A stretch of DNA of 64,000 nt, taken from contig CM049306.1 in assembly GCA_026874595.1 (NCBI GenBank), positions 101,385,142-101,449,141 of the forward strand, given 5' to 3'. The position numbers were made by a program, and so were the translations under genes. Below, one piece after another: positions 37,895 to 51,000 of the stretch (the stretch's first letter is position 1; each line of letters starts with the position of its first letter). This DNA comes from Sipunculus nudus. Lineage: Eukaryota > Annelida > Sipuncula > Golfingiida > Sipunculidae. The notes beneath the pieces are model-generated. The model was not told the origin of the DNA. It was given only the letters and a program-made list of their open reading frames with translations, and did no database searches.

Positions 37895-38877
37895 ATGTCT
37901 AGTAACAATAGGGCTCGAGGATCACAGGGTGCACCGAAAGTTCGTAACAAAACCCCAACCCCCTGGTAGACCCCCCTAAATCCAAGGACACTCCTAGAAG
38001 AGTTTTGAGTGACTCCTCTACAAATTCTCCCAATCAACTTACAAAAAAAAAAACAGAATATAAATGAGAGTTGCGATTCAGAGGAGCAAATGCTTTCCCA
38101 AATGCGCCAGGAAATCCGGACAGACAGTGAGAGAGAAATGGACCACTTGAGTCAATTGAATCTGACAAATTTACCCTATTCTTAATGAATGCTCTCTCTA
38201 CAGACTCGGTGCAAAATGCATTGAGAAATATAATAGACACTGCAGTTAACACCAGAACCAAGGAGCGGGAGGAGCGTGTCTGCGTACTTGAAGGTCAGGT
38301 ACAGTCCTTGACCTCAACTGTGAAGAATCTGTTTGATCAACTCTATCATCAGCAGCAATACTCCAGGCGCACTTGTGTTAGAATTATGAATGACTGGCAA
38401 GAATCAGCCGATGAAAATACTGAAAAAAAGTTGTAGATATGGCTAAAGAGATGCTTGACATCGATATTGCCGAGGGAGATATAGATAGGTCTCATCGGGT
38501 TGGTCCGCCGAATGGGGACGGAAAGCAGAGACCCATACTTGTAAAATTTGTGTCATATAAGACTAAATCATTACTATACAGCGCTCGCAGCAGACTCAGA
38601 TTCGCAGGAAATGAAGCCAGGCATGTATTTATTAACGAAAACAAGACAGGATATGTTTAAACTCGCAAGACAACTTAAACGTGAATGCTTGATTAAAGAT
38701 TGCTGGACGTCAGATGGCAACATGATCATCAGAGACTTTAACTCAAAGGTCCGTACATTTACCAGCACCAGAAAGTTGAGCACCTGGTCAGACGATTTGA
38801 GAAGATGCCCACCCAAACAATACTCAGGGGCTCCACAAGATTCTTTCCTGACATCCACCCCGAAAAATACGCAATAA
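37895..38877 (+). pseudogene. LINE ORF1 remnant (L1/Tx1-type RNA-binding protein)
   Basis: The probable start is ATG 37895 (MSSNNRARGSQGAPK). The frame breaks within about 100 bp. It resumes at 38185-38436 with a coiled-coil-like heptad region (LEGQVQSLTSTVKNLFDQ) leading into QYSRRTCVRIMN, the start of the RRM-like domain of L1 ORF1 proteins (family block QYSRRNNLRI). It moves to another frame at 38439-38660 (IDRSHRVGPPNGDGKQRP, ILVKFVSYKTKSLLYSAR) and again at about 38620-38877 (FKLARQLKRECLIKDCWTSD). ORF1 proteins of this group bind the element's RNA and assist target-primed reverse transcription. At least three frame disruptions make this copy non-functional. It lies directly upstream of ORF2 with ~530 bp of stop-rich DNA between them. 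Confidence 0.85.
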
Positions 38878-39410
38878 ACCGTATCACACCCGATTCCTCA
38901 CTATGAATTACACCGGCACCGCTATTATTAAAGTGATTCATAGAAAATATTGTGTGTTAATGTATGAATACGTAAATGTTTATGTTTATACAAGCGTATA
39001 TATGTTTGTATGCATATATGTACGTATACGTGTATGCATGCATTTGTTTTTTTTTTCTTTCTATCTTCTTCTTATGATTATACCAATAAGCCAGCGGAGC
39101 CGACCTTGAAGCCAAAATCCATCAATCTACCATATGTTTCTTACGCATACTCTATCAATTATTTTTGCATTGTTTACCCCATCTAAATTAAGCATACCAG
39201 ACCAGGCTCTGCAATTTTGCGTCTACATCATAATTCGGATGTACACCCTTACTGATAAAACACCTGAGGCGCCTGACCACCCGGTGACTTTATCATTGAA
39301 CTTACCTATATATTTCATATTATTGACATCTACCTTTGAAAATTCATTACATATATATACACTTCAGCAATACTGCTTTAATAGGAAAGAAAGACACAAT
39401 ACTTTGATAC
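38878..39410. other. LINE inter-ORF region
   Basis: Stop-rich spacer within the LINE, with a TATG/TACG-rich low-complexity stretch at about 38955-39045. Confidence 0.6.
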
Positions 39411-42400
39411 TTGAAATTACAATTACCACCCTTAATCGAAAAGAAAATACAAATAAACACCCCGAATTATCATGTCATTCAATTTCTTAATGTAAGAGGA
39501 ATGAAAAATTATGTCAACAGGCGGAAAATATTTACATATTTAAGAGATTATAAAAAGACAATAACATTTTTACAGGAAACTCATAGTATATCTAAAGATG
39601 AATCAATTTGGTCACAAGAATGGGGTAGTAAAATCGAATTTGCGCATGGATCAAATAAAAGTAAAGGCGTTGCAATTTTGTGGACCAACGATCTTAAAAT
39701 TACTGTTAACACATCACAGAAAGACCCTTCTGGTCGGACATTATACTAATCGATTGTGTCATCGATGAAGAGAATTTCATACTAGTTAATATTTACATGC
39801 CAACCAAGACCACCTGAAGGATCAAGTTGCTGTGATAGATACCTTAAGAACATACATAACTCGGTACATTGATAATACAGCCATACTCGGGGGAGACTTT
39901 AATATTATACTTGATCCAGCATCAGATAAGAAAGGCGGGCGAAGCGAAAAGATAAGTCCATCAGGGATTTAAATACAGGATATGTGTAAAAGCTTTTCTC
40001 TTGTTGATGCCAGGAGATCGATGAACCCTACAAAAAGTTTATATACACGAGTCCAGCAAAACAAGGGTGGTACGAAAGGAGTTACTTCTTCTCTTTAGAA
40101 AAAAGAAATTATTATAGTAAAAGCATTTCGACGCTTGAAAAAGACGGAAATCTAATTAGTGACCAGACAAAAATATTAGAAGTATGCCATGATTTTTACC
40201 GGGACCTCTATAAATCCAAAAGAACTAATTTAAATGGACCAATAAAATGTGTGTTCTTTAACCAACCGAATACTCCAAAACCGAACGTTCCAGATACAGA
40301 ACAGCTGAAAAAACCGCTTACACTTGCAGAATGCCACCGTGCATTAAAAGAATTAAATCCGGGGAAAAGCCCTGGACTCGATGGTTTCACATCTGAACTC
40401 TATTTATTTTTCTGGGATAGTATATCGGATTTATTCTTACAGTTTGTAAATTATTCATTCAGAGTTAAGTCGCTTTCAGTAGAACAAAAAAGGGGCCTAA
40501 TATCGTTAATTCCAAAAAAAGATAAAAACAAAAATTTAATAAAAAACTGGCGGCCAATTTCACTTCTCCCAATTGATTATAAGATAATAGCTAAAGCTTT
40601 GTCAAACAGGCTGAAACCATATTTATCTTACCTTATCCACCCAAACCAAACAGTTTTCGTGCCAGGCCGATATATTGGTGAAAATGTTAGAATAATACAA
40701 GATGTTATAAACTTATCCTCTATACATAAAATTACAAATATACTAATCCTGGTCGACCTAGAAAAGGCTTTTGACACCCTAGAAAGGGATTTCTTATGGC
40801 AAACATTAAAGGAATATAATATACCCAATTACTATCAGGAATGGGTTAAGGTTCTTTATACGGACATAAGTAGTTGTGTAATGAACAATGGTTTTATGTC
40901 AGATCGATTTCTAATAAAGTTTATTTCTAAATAAAGAGTTCGACAAGGGTGTCCATTATCGCCCATTCTATTTGTTTGGCACTTGAATTATTGTCGATTA
41001 ATATCCGAAACGACAAGTCAATTAGAGGGGTTACTTTCGGTAATTTGGAAATTAAACTTTCACAGTTGGCAGACGATACCACTTGTTTTGTTGCTGATCT
41101 GGTGTCAGGAAAACGGCTTCTCGAAACTTTTAATCATTTTGAAAAAAATTCGGGTTTAAAAGCAAATCTAGATAAAACGGAAGCCCTGTGGTTAGGCTGC
41201 AGAGCAGGGAAAGGGGACGGTGATCTACCAGTCAGATGGACTGTTGGTAAATTTCGTGCACTGGGGATAACATTTTGTAGAAGCGAACGTGAATCTGCGG
41301 AATATAATATAAAGGAGAGAATAGAGAAAATGAATGTACTATTGAATTCATGGTGTCGTAGATCACTAAAACTTAAAGGCAAGATTTTAATCACTAAAAC
41401 TATCGGTGTGTCACAGCTAATGTATTATATGTCCATTTTTAATATACCAGATTTATATATAAAAGAGGCACAGCGCAGTATCAATTCATTTATATGGAAT
41501 AACCGACCACCAAAGATAAAACAATGTGTTGATAAGGACTGTTCACAAAGGGGATTTAAAGCTTCAAGACATAGAAATACAGAACAAAGCAATAAAGGTT
41601 AGCTGGATTAGCAAAACTTGGGAAAGACCTAATTCGGTTATAGGAAATTTAGTAAATGTATACCTGGGGAAGGCTTTTATGTCCTTTAAAGATATACTCC
41701 ATAGTCGTTGCCTATTAAATATTCCTAGAGACTTGCCACCCTTCTATGTGAATATTATTAATACGCTTAAGGAAATTCGATCTTACGCATCACCGACCAG
41801 CTGCAAAGATATCGAAAAAGAGATAATCTGGTATAATACATTTATAACAAAGGATAACAGTTCAAAGGGTATATTTTATAAACATTGGTAAAAAGCAGGG
41901 ATTCTGTGTGTCAGAGACTTGATCAAGAATGGAGCCATCTTATCAATGGAAGAGTTGAAACAGAACTATAAGATAAATATAAATTTTATTGAATACTATG
42001 GTATAGTTAATGCAATACCAAAACATTGGAGAAGTCAGTTATTAATTTTAAGACCCTAAAACACCAGATGGTCAAGACAGCACAGAATTTAAAAACGAAT
42101 CAAATAAATGTAAACATATTTATAATATATTGATAAAATCAAAATACGAAGAACCAACAGCTTTTGCTTACTGGAAACAAAACTACAACATTAGTCTTGA
42201 ACAATTTAATATATTTACAAGCGAACCACTGAGATATGTGAGTAGTATTAAAACACAAGATTTTCATTTTAGATTTATGCATAAAATAATTCCGTACAAG
42301 GAGAGACTTCACCACATGAAACTTGTAGAAAATAATATATGTGACTACTGCAAATCGAATGTTGACTCCATTAAACACAGATTCTTCTCATGTCCGATAT

Positions 42401-42780
42401 TGAACTCATTTTGGAATAAATTTGAACAATTATGGGAAAAGTATGATAAAATAAAACTTTCATTATCACTCAACACAATTCTGTTTGGGTCTAACGATCA
42501 AACGAAATCGATTCATGCTGATAATCTGATTTTTTTATATTACTAGCAAAAATGTTTATACACAGGCAAAAATGTTCTGAAAAAGATATATTGTTCAATA
42601 TTTTCCTTGGTCAAATACGTTCTGAATTAAACTGTATTAAGTAAGCTCTTTACAATACAGGAGATGAAAATATATTTAATGAGCGATGGAAACCCCTCTA
42701 TAACGCAATTAATCCCAAAAGTGAAGATAAATTTGATACCGACCAGACATTTCTAGACAATACCTACTGCAGTAATTGAT
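39411..42780 (+). pseudogene. LINE ORF2 remnant: APE endonuclease, reverse transcriptase, zinc knuckle
   Basis: An L1/Tx1-clade ORF2 in several frames. The endonuclease begins near 39470 (FLNVRGMKNYVNRRKIFTYL), with the metal-binding QETHS block and, after a frameshift near 39808, GGDFN near 39890. An internal deletion near 40050 fuses it to the WYE...SLEKRNYYSKS linker. The RT region runs from about 40330 (LNPGKSPGLDGF) through NWRPISLLPIDYKI and motif A LVDLEKAFDTL, then a TAA stop at 40932-40934. GCPLSPILF follows in the same frame. After another shift comes motif C as QLADDTTCF near 41080. Later blocks are GLKANLDKTE and FIWNNRPPKIK, a shift near 41510, and a C-terminal CX2CX8HX4C knuckle (CDYCKSN...) near 42340. 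Both catalytic Asp-containing motifs remain, but the copy is dead. The 3' end is probably near the T-rich stretch at 42965-42980. Confidence 0.92.
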
Positions 42781-42984
42781 GTTACAACAAAATCGAAATG
42801 ATCTGTGGAAAATATTTTCGAACTTATGATACTAAAGAATAAGCAGGAAATACATATTTATTAATCCTCATATCCACGGACCATTGTTATACCCATAGTG
42901 AAATATTTATTCTTAATATTGTTTATATATTTTCATTATTGTATCATTAATATTTAACTCTATTTATTTTTTTTTTTTTAATTT

Positions 42985-43782
42985 TCACGTGACTTCATTC
43001 GTTCCATTTAATAAAAGTGTAAACAAATCATTCTGAAGATGCAATTGATATTTCCTTCGATAACACAGCGATAACATTTATGAAGTTCAAGTACGACTTT
43101 GCAGAAAGGACACTCGAAGATTCCATTAACAGATGACTGAAGCATAATACCAGGGGCGTAACCAAGAGAGTCACAGGGGGCATAATAATAGTTTAATTTT
43201 GAAGATGATAAGTTTCTTTCTCTTAAATGTAATTTCAGCGGGATTCCTAACACATTTCCCATTTGAGATAACATTTAGAGTTTGACATGGTCTTCAATAT
43301 TTATCAGAGAAACCTGGATTTTATTGTCGTCCGTTTATTTATAAATTTTGAGAAAAATATCGGCCTCTTCCCCGGACCCATTAAGATTTCCTAGTCATCG
43401 TATAATGTGCAAATCAGAGTCCCGGCACCTGGGGGCGAGTACACATTTGTCGAACCCTAAAAACAAGCCAAGCCATATTATGACGATAAATGTAAAAACA
43501 TGTAACACTTTTGTTAATGGCCACATCTGATACACTTTAGGGACCACAACAAACAATAATATCACATAATAAAACGTGGTTGAAGGCCCCGTCTGATTGG
43601 TCAGTCACTCATGTGACATATCACGTGATACAGCCAGGGGACTTCCGCTAAGTCGAGACAATAACGATCTGACACAAGAAATTATACAACATCCACGGAG
43701 GTCACCAGTTTTGTCTCTGTATTCGTTTGCTTCTCTTACCTTGGCATTGGTGTGGGCTCAACTGAGTGCCAGTCCATCTTTT
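42985..43782. other. Intergenic, no supported feature
   Basis: Short ORFs (43008-43274 minus, 43348-43530 and 43597-43785 plus) lack domains. CAGGGGCGTAACCA at about 43152 resembles a hAT-type terminus but has no partner end here. Confidence 0.45.
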
Positions 43783-45138
43783 TAGCTCAGCTGTCATCTG
43801 AGGTAGGCCTATATGTATGGCGCTTTGTCCGTCGTATGTCCGGTCTTCCGTTAGCAGGGGACAAATTGTAACCGCTGTCCCTAGAAGCCTGTAAAAAAAT
43901 CTAGTGAGGTAAAAGAAAGTCCTTGGAAACATGAAATAAGGTCACTGCGACCTATACCCTCCCAACTATGGGGCTTGTAAGTACCGCTCCAGAATAATAA
44001 AAAAATTGATACAAAACCTTCAATATCTTGATAATTAATCCATGGATCGTCATTAATCTTGCCTTGGTGGCGATACCAGTAATTTTTGCTTATTTTATGA
44101 ATATTTTTTATATAAAATTTCAACCATTATATCAGTTTCTCAGCTGTAATTCATTTTAGTGTCCCAAAACCTAGTGTGTATATTGATTAAAAGTGGATAC
44201 CCTATAGTAATCACGTTGTTTGTCCGTCTGTTCGTCTCTCTATCTGTCTGTCCATCCATAAAAAAATTATTTCCAGATGATAACTCCAGGTTGGATTAAC
44301 ATATGGATATCCAACTTGACTTACATATGGGCCACCACTGAAGCAAGAATCTGTATGATTTTTGGGTCATGAGCTCAAAAGTTAAGGTCACAGGGGCCAT
44401 CTTTACACAAATTAGTTTCCAGATGATAACTCCAGTTAAGTTTGTTATAATGTTTTCAAACTTAATTTATATATGGCTCACCACTAAAGTAAAAAACCTG
44501 CCGATTTGTGGGTCCAATGATGAAAGGTCAAGGGCACAGGAGCCATTTCTTTAAACAGAATGTGTATGCATTTCAAGCCAAACTTTTCATTACAAACCTT
44601 TCATTTTCCAGATATTGCTCATCTGCCAATAGTGGAAGATTCCTTTCGATTTTTGAGCCATAGGGTCAAAGGTTAGGGTCACAGGGGCCGTCCATTCACA
44701 AATTAGTTTATGGATGATAGTTCTGCTTTGGATAGACATATTGGCTTCAAACTTTATTTTTTAAAGACCCACCACTTAAGTAAGAAACATTTGCATTTTC
44801 AGGGCCCAGAAATCTAAGGTGAAGGTCACAGGAGTCACATCTTAAAAAAGATTGTGGATACACTGTATATAAAACTTTTCATCCCAAACTTTCCATCTTT
44901 TACATATGGCTTACTTGCCCAATGTGAGGAAATCTGGTCAGAGGTCAATTTCATTGGCCCACTTTTTTTTCAATTTTTACAATCATCTAAATGCTGCAAG
45001 TTCAAAGATAAAAAGTTCTCAGATTTTTTGTCACAAGGTCAATGATTAAGGTCACAGGACCGTCATTCTGAAAAATTTCTTTAAAAAAATATCCTTATCG
45101 ACAAATTCAGCTGACCGTCGAGACCCAATGGTCCCTAG
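43783..45138 (+). mobile_element. Helentron-like element, family A copy 2
   Basis: Opens with the same TAGCTCAG...CTGAG stem-loop (43783-43802) and GTCCGTCG leader as the element at 13599. One ~335-bp type monomer follows (ACAAATTGTAACCGCTG, CTATGGGGCTTGTAAGTAC, GGTGGCGATACCAGT). A second GTCCGTC-rich leader (about 44218) then leads into a different array, marked by 'AAGGTCACAGGRGCC' boxes at about 44387, 44525, 44672, 44823 and 45050. The right end reads TTCAGCTGACC, then a short GACC-CAAT-GGTC hairpin and CCTAG followed by TT. TCAGCTGA near this end is the inverse of the 5' start, giving asymmetric inverted repeats. The 3' CTAG|TT agrees with family B next door. No coding capacity. Confidence 0.6.
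44260..45060 (+). repeat. ~148-bp degenerate tandem array
   Basis: Units carry TTTCCAGATGATAACTCC (44267, 44416), CCACTRAAGYAAGAA and AAGGTCACAGGRGCC. Spacing of the last box is roughly 138-151 bp, with one larger gap before 45050. Confidence 0.75.
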
Positions 45139-45205
45139 TTTTATAATAAAATATCATGTTTCCTTGGTTTATAGTTTTATCATAAAATGTCATGTTTCCT
45201 TGGTC
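45139..45205 (+). repeat. 36-bp tandem duplication
   Basis: TTTTATAATAAAATATCATG (45139) recurs at 45175 as TTTTATCATAAAATGTCATG. Both are followed by TTTCCTTGGT. It sits directly after the 3' end of family A copy 2. Confidence 0.85.
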
Positions 45206-45444
45206 TAGTAAAACTTTCATATGGTGCCTGAACATCAAACTTCCGTGTTAAACCTCACCATATCAATTAAATATTTTTAAGTTGTTATTTCAATTATGTT
45301 ATGTCTACATCCGAGTTAGTGTCTACTTTTTAAACATTATCTCAAAATGTGGACATGCCCCCCTACTTTATCAGACGGTAGAGGGGAGACATACCATGTA
45401 CCACCAGCCCCTTAACACACACAGATGCATAAAATTTGCTAATT

Positions 45445-48017
45445 GTATCCGCCAAAACGAAGTTTTGCGGATACTATGTTTTTGACCGGGTTCCGCCGCC
45501 GCCGCGTTCGTTTCCGGAGAACTCCTCTGAGACTACTGGACAGATTTTTCCGAAACTTACACAAATGATCGGGTCACATGTGAACTGGTGCCTAACCAAG
45601 TGACCTTGACCTCTGACCTTTCGTCTCTGCCCAGCGTCCGTTTGTGCGTCTGTTTCCACACATAAACCCATATATCTCGGGAACCGTTTGACCGATCCGG
45701 AAAAAAGTTTTACACAAATGTAGCCCTGGGATAGCTTTATAACATACACAACAAAAGGTGGCGCCACCTGCAACCATTTTTGCACAGTGTCCATCTGTTC
45801 ATCTGCCTGGGGCTAAAATCACTCATATCTCTGCAGTGGTTTGACTAATTCACCTAAAATTCGGCATGCATATACATCCTAGATAGCTTTCTCGATTTTA
45901 TGACAGGTGGCGCCACCTACATTCACGTTAACGCTCCACACATAAACCCATATATCTCGGGAACCGTTTGACCGATCCAGAAAAAAAAAATTTACACAAA
46001 TGTAGCCCTGGGATGGCTTTATAACATACACAACAAAAGGTGGCGCCACCTGCAACCATGTTTGCACAGTGTCCATCTGTTCATCTGCCTGGGGTTAAAA
46101 TCACTCATATCTCTGCAGTGGTTTGACTAATTCACCTTAAATTCGGCATGCGTATACATCCTAGATAGCTTTCTTGATTTTATGACAGGTGGCGCCACCT
46201 ACATTCACGTTAACGCTCCACACATAAACCCTTATATCTCGGGAACCGTTTGACCGATCTGGAAAATTTTTTTACACAAATGTAGCCCTGGGAATGCTTT
46301 ATAACATACACAACAAAAGGTGGCGCCACCTGCAACCATGTTTGCACAGTGTCCATTTGTTCATCTGCCTGGAGTTAAAATCACTCATATCTCTGCAGTG
46401 GTTTGACTAATTCACCTAAAATTCGGCATGCGTATACATCCTAGATAGCTTTCTCGATTTTATGACAGGTGGCGCCACCTACATTCACGTTAACGCTCCA
46501 CACATAAACCCATATATCTCGGGAACCGTTTGACCGATCCAGAAAAATATTTTACACAAATGTAGCCCTGGGATGGCTTTATAACATACACAACAAAAGG
46601 TGGCGCCACCTGCAACCATGTTTGCACAGTGTCCATCTGTTCATCTGCCTGGGGTTAAAATCACTCATATCTCTGCAGTGGTTTGACTAATTCACCTTAA
46701 ATTCGGCATGCGTATACATCCTAGATAGCTTTCTTGATTTTATGACAGGTGGCGCCACCTACATTCACGTTAACGCTCCACACATAAACCCTTATATCTC
46801 GGGAACCGTTTGACCGATCTGGAAAAATTTTTTACACAAATGTAGCCCTGGGAATGCTTTATAACATACACAACAAAAGGTGGCGCCACCTGCAACCATG
46901 TTTGCACAGTGTCCATTTGTTCATCTGCCTGGAGTTAAAATCACTCATATCTCTGCAGTGGTTTGACTAATTCACTTAAATATCGGCATGCGTATACATC
47001 CTAGATAGCTTTCTCGATTTTATGACAGGTGGCGCCACCTACATTCACGTTAACGCTCCACACATAACCCCATATATCTCGGTAACCGGTTGGCCGATCC
47101 GGAAAAAAATTTTACACAAATGTAGCCCTGGGATAGCTTTATAACATACACAACAAAAGGTGGCGCCACCTGCAACCATGTTTGCACAGTGTCCATCTGT
47201 TCATCTGCCTGTGGTTAAAATCACTCATATCTCTGCAGTGGTTTGACTAATTCACCTAAAATTTGGTATGCGTATACATCCTAGATAGCTTTCTCGATTT
47301 TATGACAGGTGGCGCCACCTACATTCACGTTAACGCTGCAGACATCCAAGCTCATATCTCGGGAACCGTTTGACCAATCAGGAAAAAAAAATTTACACAA
47401 ATGTAGCCCTTGGATAGCTTTATAACATTCACAAAAATGGTGGCGTCACCTGCAGCCATTTTTACACAGCGTCCATCTGTTTCTCTGCCTTTGGTTAAAA
47501 TCACTCATATCCCTGCAGTGGTTTGACCAAATTACCTGAAATTCAGCATGCTCATACATCCCGCATAGCTTTCTTGATTTTATGACAAGTGGTGCCACCT
47601 ACATTCACATTCATGCTGTAGACATCCATGCTTATATCTCCGGACTCAACCAATCAGGAAAATTTTTTTACACAAATGTATCCCTTGGATAGCTTTAAAA
47701 CATACACAAAAATGGTGGCGCAACCTGCAGCCATTTTTGCACAGCGTCCATCTGTTTGTCTGCTGTGGGATAAAATCACTCATATCTCTGCAGTGGTTTG
47801 ACTTTTCCACATGAAATTTTGCTTGTGTATATATCTTGGATAGTTTCAAATAACAGGTGGCGCCACCTATAATCATGTTAATGTGGCAGAGATCCATTCT
47901 AATATTTAACACATGTAACTCTATATCCCCCTGCAACTCAATCCATGCCTTACTTCACCCATCCTTCTCTGATTTTGGCGGATACACGTAGTCGCTTGTC
48001 GACTACCCGTATTCTAG
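45445..48017 (+). mobile_element. Helentron-like non-autonomous element, family B copy 1
   Basis: 5' terminal hairpin 45445-45474: GTATCCGCCAAAAC pairs with GTTTTGCGGATAC (one bulge, 3-nt loop). A GC-rich GCCGCC leader and a CGTCCGTTTGTGCGTCTG phrase follow. The body has about eight monomers of ~280 bp. Near the 3' end TTTTGGCGGATAC (47973-47985) is the exact inverse of the 5' terminus, then a 7-bp stem hairpin (GTAGTCG / CGACTAC, 47988-48006), 7 nt, and CTAG at 48014-48017. Flanks are ...TT on the left and TT... on the right, with no target-site duplication. The inverted copy at 58744-60212 fixes the same borders. Asymmetric terminal inverted repeats, end hairpins, T|T insertion and a central array are the features described for Helentron-derived HINEs. 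No Rep/helicase gene is present, so movement would depend on an element elsewhere. Confidence 0.82.
45655..47900 (+). repeat. ~280-bp satellite-like array inside family B copy 1
   Basis: Units with ATATCTCGGGAACCGTTTGA, ACACAAATGTAGCCCTGG, ACTCATATCTCTGCAGTGG and two GGTGGCGCCACC palindromes each. Units begin near 45660, 45940, 46220, 46501, 46781, 47061, 47340 and 47620. The last two are more divergent. A two-unit (~560 bp) alternation is visible: units at 46220 and 46781 share CCCTTATATCTCG and CCTGGAGTTAAAA, while neighbours have CCCATATATCTCG and CCTGGGGTTAAAA. Confidence 0.95.
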
Positions 48018-51000
48018 TTAAATAAATGTAATTTTGTCATTAAAATTGGCTAATACGATCCGTATAATACCTGTGGTCGCCCGTCCAACACCGTGGCACA
48101 CACACGTTGGGAAAGGAGCGAAGAAATAATTTATGAAATTCAGGCGTGACAACCGAGTCTTATTTTAAATAAGATGTTAAGCATGGAATCCGATTGGTAT
48201 CGCATTCGAAAGTGAAAGGCCTTCGTCTTTTAAGGATGTAAAGCAATTTTCATAGGAATAAAGGGTGTAGTTCCCTTTAAGATGTGGGCGTATTGTTATT
48301 TTTAGAAAGCTATAAATACATGCATATGCAGAAATTAATTTCCTCTGCCCAATAATATTCCAAAGTCGTCTTAACAAACAACATGTCTCAATACCGTATA
48401 ATGAAAGAGCGCGCACTTAGTGCGGCCAATCAAGGCATGCAGGTAAAATGCCACTGAGAATCAACAATATTGTTTATTGCTACACGTGACTCGTCCCACG
48501 GACTTTGGCGGAAAACCGACTATCTGCATCACGTGACACATCACGTGATAGAGCATTGGTCACAGTAATTGCTCATTCAGACAAAGAGCGGAAACTTTTT
48601 CAGCACACAGATAAAGCGTTGAATATTTAAGAGCATTATGAAAATCGGCCAGAATGTGCCTTTAGGCTTCCAGTTAATTAATCAGCCATTATCCAAGATC
48701 GTTTAAATTATTTTGGAAACTGATTTTATGGTTAACTTGTTTTCGGCAAATGAATATGCTGTTTAAGAGAAGTTGTGTTGTTATCTGTCCTATTGCTCGG
48801 TCATACCAAACAATGTCTTTAATGTTATAGAAACATTTTGAAAGCAAAATAAGTTAAAGATATCAGAGTAATCTCAGGTTACCTCACTGATCATAAAAGA
48901 ACTTCAGACACGAAAGTTAAATGGACTTGTAGCGTTAGGGCTCATTAACTGCTTATTTTTGCTAGCACAACATATCAAAACCGATATTCATAAAAACTTT
49001 ATTTATCAATGCTAAACAAAAATAAAGGGGTTTGACTTAAAAAATTAGTTCTCATTTGTGTCACACTGTCTGACAATTCCTCTTGAGGGTACATTTATAT
49101 TATTGCACCATCAGTAGTCATGTGTCATGAGCCTGTGGAATATTGATTTTTTTAAAGTTAGACAGTCAGGGGATATCCAGCATATATTCAGTAGCTGAGA
49201 TCAACGTTCATGGAATCCTGATTTGGTTCAATTTCCTTTAATAAGTGATCCATTTACCCTTCAGAGAGGAGCACGGCCTTTAACTCAATGCTGAATACTG
49301 ATGAATGTCTTCAAGGTCACTTTAATGGTTTCTATGACACGGCCACGTGTCACCTGTCACTTCTTCCGGTCACGACCACTTCCGGCACCGTATCAGATCT
49401 GGTTAAAGAAAGCCTTATCGACCTATTATTGATCAGGCATAACCGTATACTGACTTTTTTTCCTCACAACACTATACAGGACAACAACCGAGGTGATCGA
49501 CTGTTTCTTTCGCTTATATTTGTTAAATATCAAATGGCATGTCAAACATTTCATGCAGTAGCGATGAACTGATTTCATTTGACACCCGGGGAATCATAGA
49601 AGAAACCATGAGACGATTCGTTCAGCCTGCCAGCCAACTGCTGACATATTTATTTAACGTATCAGTGCGGCAGTAAGTACAGACCTGTGGCTATTCTAAA
49701 ATGCACGCACGAGTATCAGCTCTTCAATAAATGTGGCTCAGCCTTCTAATATACGGCCTGCTTTTTCCAGCACCACCTCCGCCATTTCATCAATAGAACC
49801 TTCCACGAGGGCCGGGGGCGGCCTCACTAAAAGAGCCGACCCCTAAAAATGCCCTATTCTTGTTATTTGAAGGCGACAGCCCATGTAATAACAAGGAACA
49901 TTTAATCAGGCGGGCTTATTGGGGCTGGCCTGCCTCATGTCATCGAACTCTCTGACCCGGGGTCATCAATTTAAGAGACGATGAGGACAGTGAAAGTTGG
50001 ATTTCGAAATGCACAGTCTCACACTTCCATAATAAATCTGTCTTTTTTTTCAAATGTCCCTGTATAATATATACCAATTCTCGTGCACAGTTGGTTCATA
50101 CGTCCTCACCAATCATGTCCTGGTTTTTGTTTATAGCATCACGCCGAGGGCCCCGTCACTCCCACGGGAAACCGGAAGCTGTATTTGCTTCATTAGAGCG
50201 GTCTCATGGTGTTACTTACCTAGGCCCAGGTGGCTGATGAGGACCGCCGAACTTCATGAACATTTACTCAGATTTTTTTTTAAATATATATTTCACATGT
50301 GTTGGCTCTGGGAAGACGGATTTTCTTGCCTGTTATCACAGGGTGTATGTGGGCGATGAACACACGTGGCTTTTCCTTTTTTTTATTTTTTTTTTCCTTT
50401 TTTATTTTTTTTATTATTTTATCCCTACCATTAAAAAAAGAAAAATTCTTCTTAGCATTTATAGTAAAACTTGAGCATTTGTGTAGAAAAATTATGTTTG
50501 CACATAATCATTTGTTTAAATTGGTAATGTTTAAAAAATATAGCTCTTACGTTAGATAGCGGAAGTTTGGACAAATTGGGCCAATTCCCGATAAAGCAAA
50601 AATTATGGACCAGTGCCTGGCTTTGGGCAGACTGTAAAAATGTAATGTATAAAAAAGCCGGGCAACCAGTAGTTTTATTGCTCTCAGTGATTTTCAATAA
50701 AAGCTATGGTTAAAAGAAACCCTCTGAATCCTTTATCGATTGATCCCGGCCCCAGGACTGAATTAACAAGCGCGGACCTGTAAGATCCTTATATAAATTG
50801 GCGGAATGATAGGCGATTCTGGAAAATGAGGGCCAACGAATCAACAAATAAAAGCATCGCCACTGACGGCTAGTGTTAAAAAGTCTATCCGCACTCGTTC
50901 CCCCATCCATAAACATTTGCCGATATATTGAAATTTGGTTAATCTATCGCGGATTGTATTAGTATGAAGCGGGTAAAGCTGATTACGCCATCACGCCTGC

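Noticed and set aside
43152-43190. hAT-type terminal sequence (CAGGGGCGTAACCA)
   Set aside because: No matching inverted end or 8-bp duplication was found nearby, so a single terminus-like word is not enough.
45444-48020. CRISPR array or classical satellite DNA
   Set aside because: Repeats are ~280 bp head to tail with no spacers, in a eukaryotic setting. Defined hairpin ends shared with a second locus show they belong to a transposable element.
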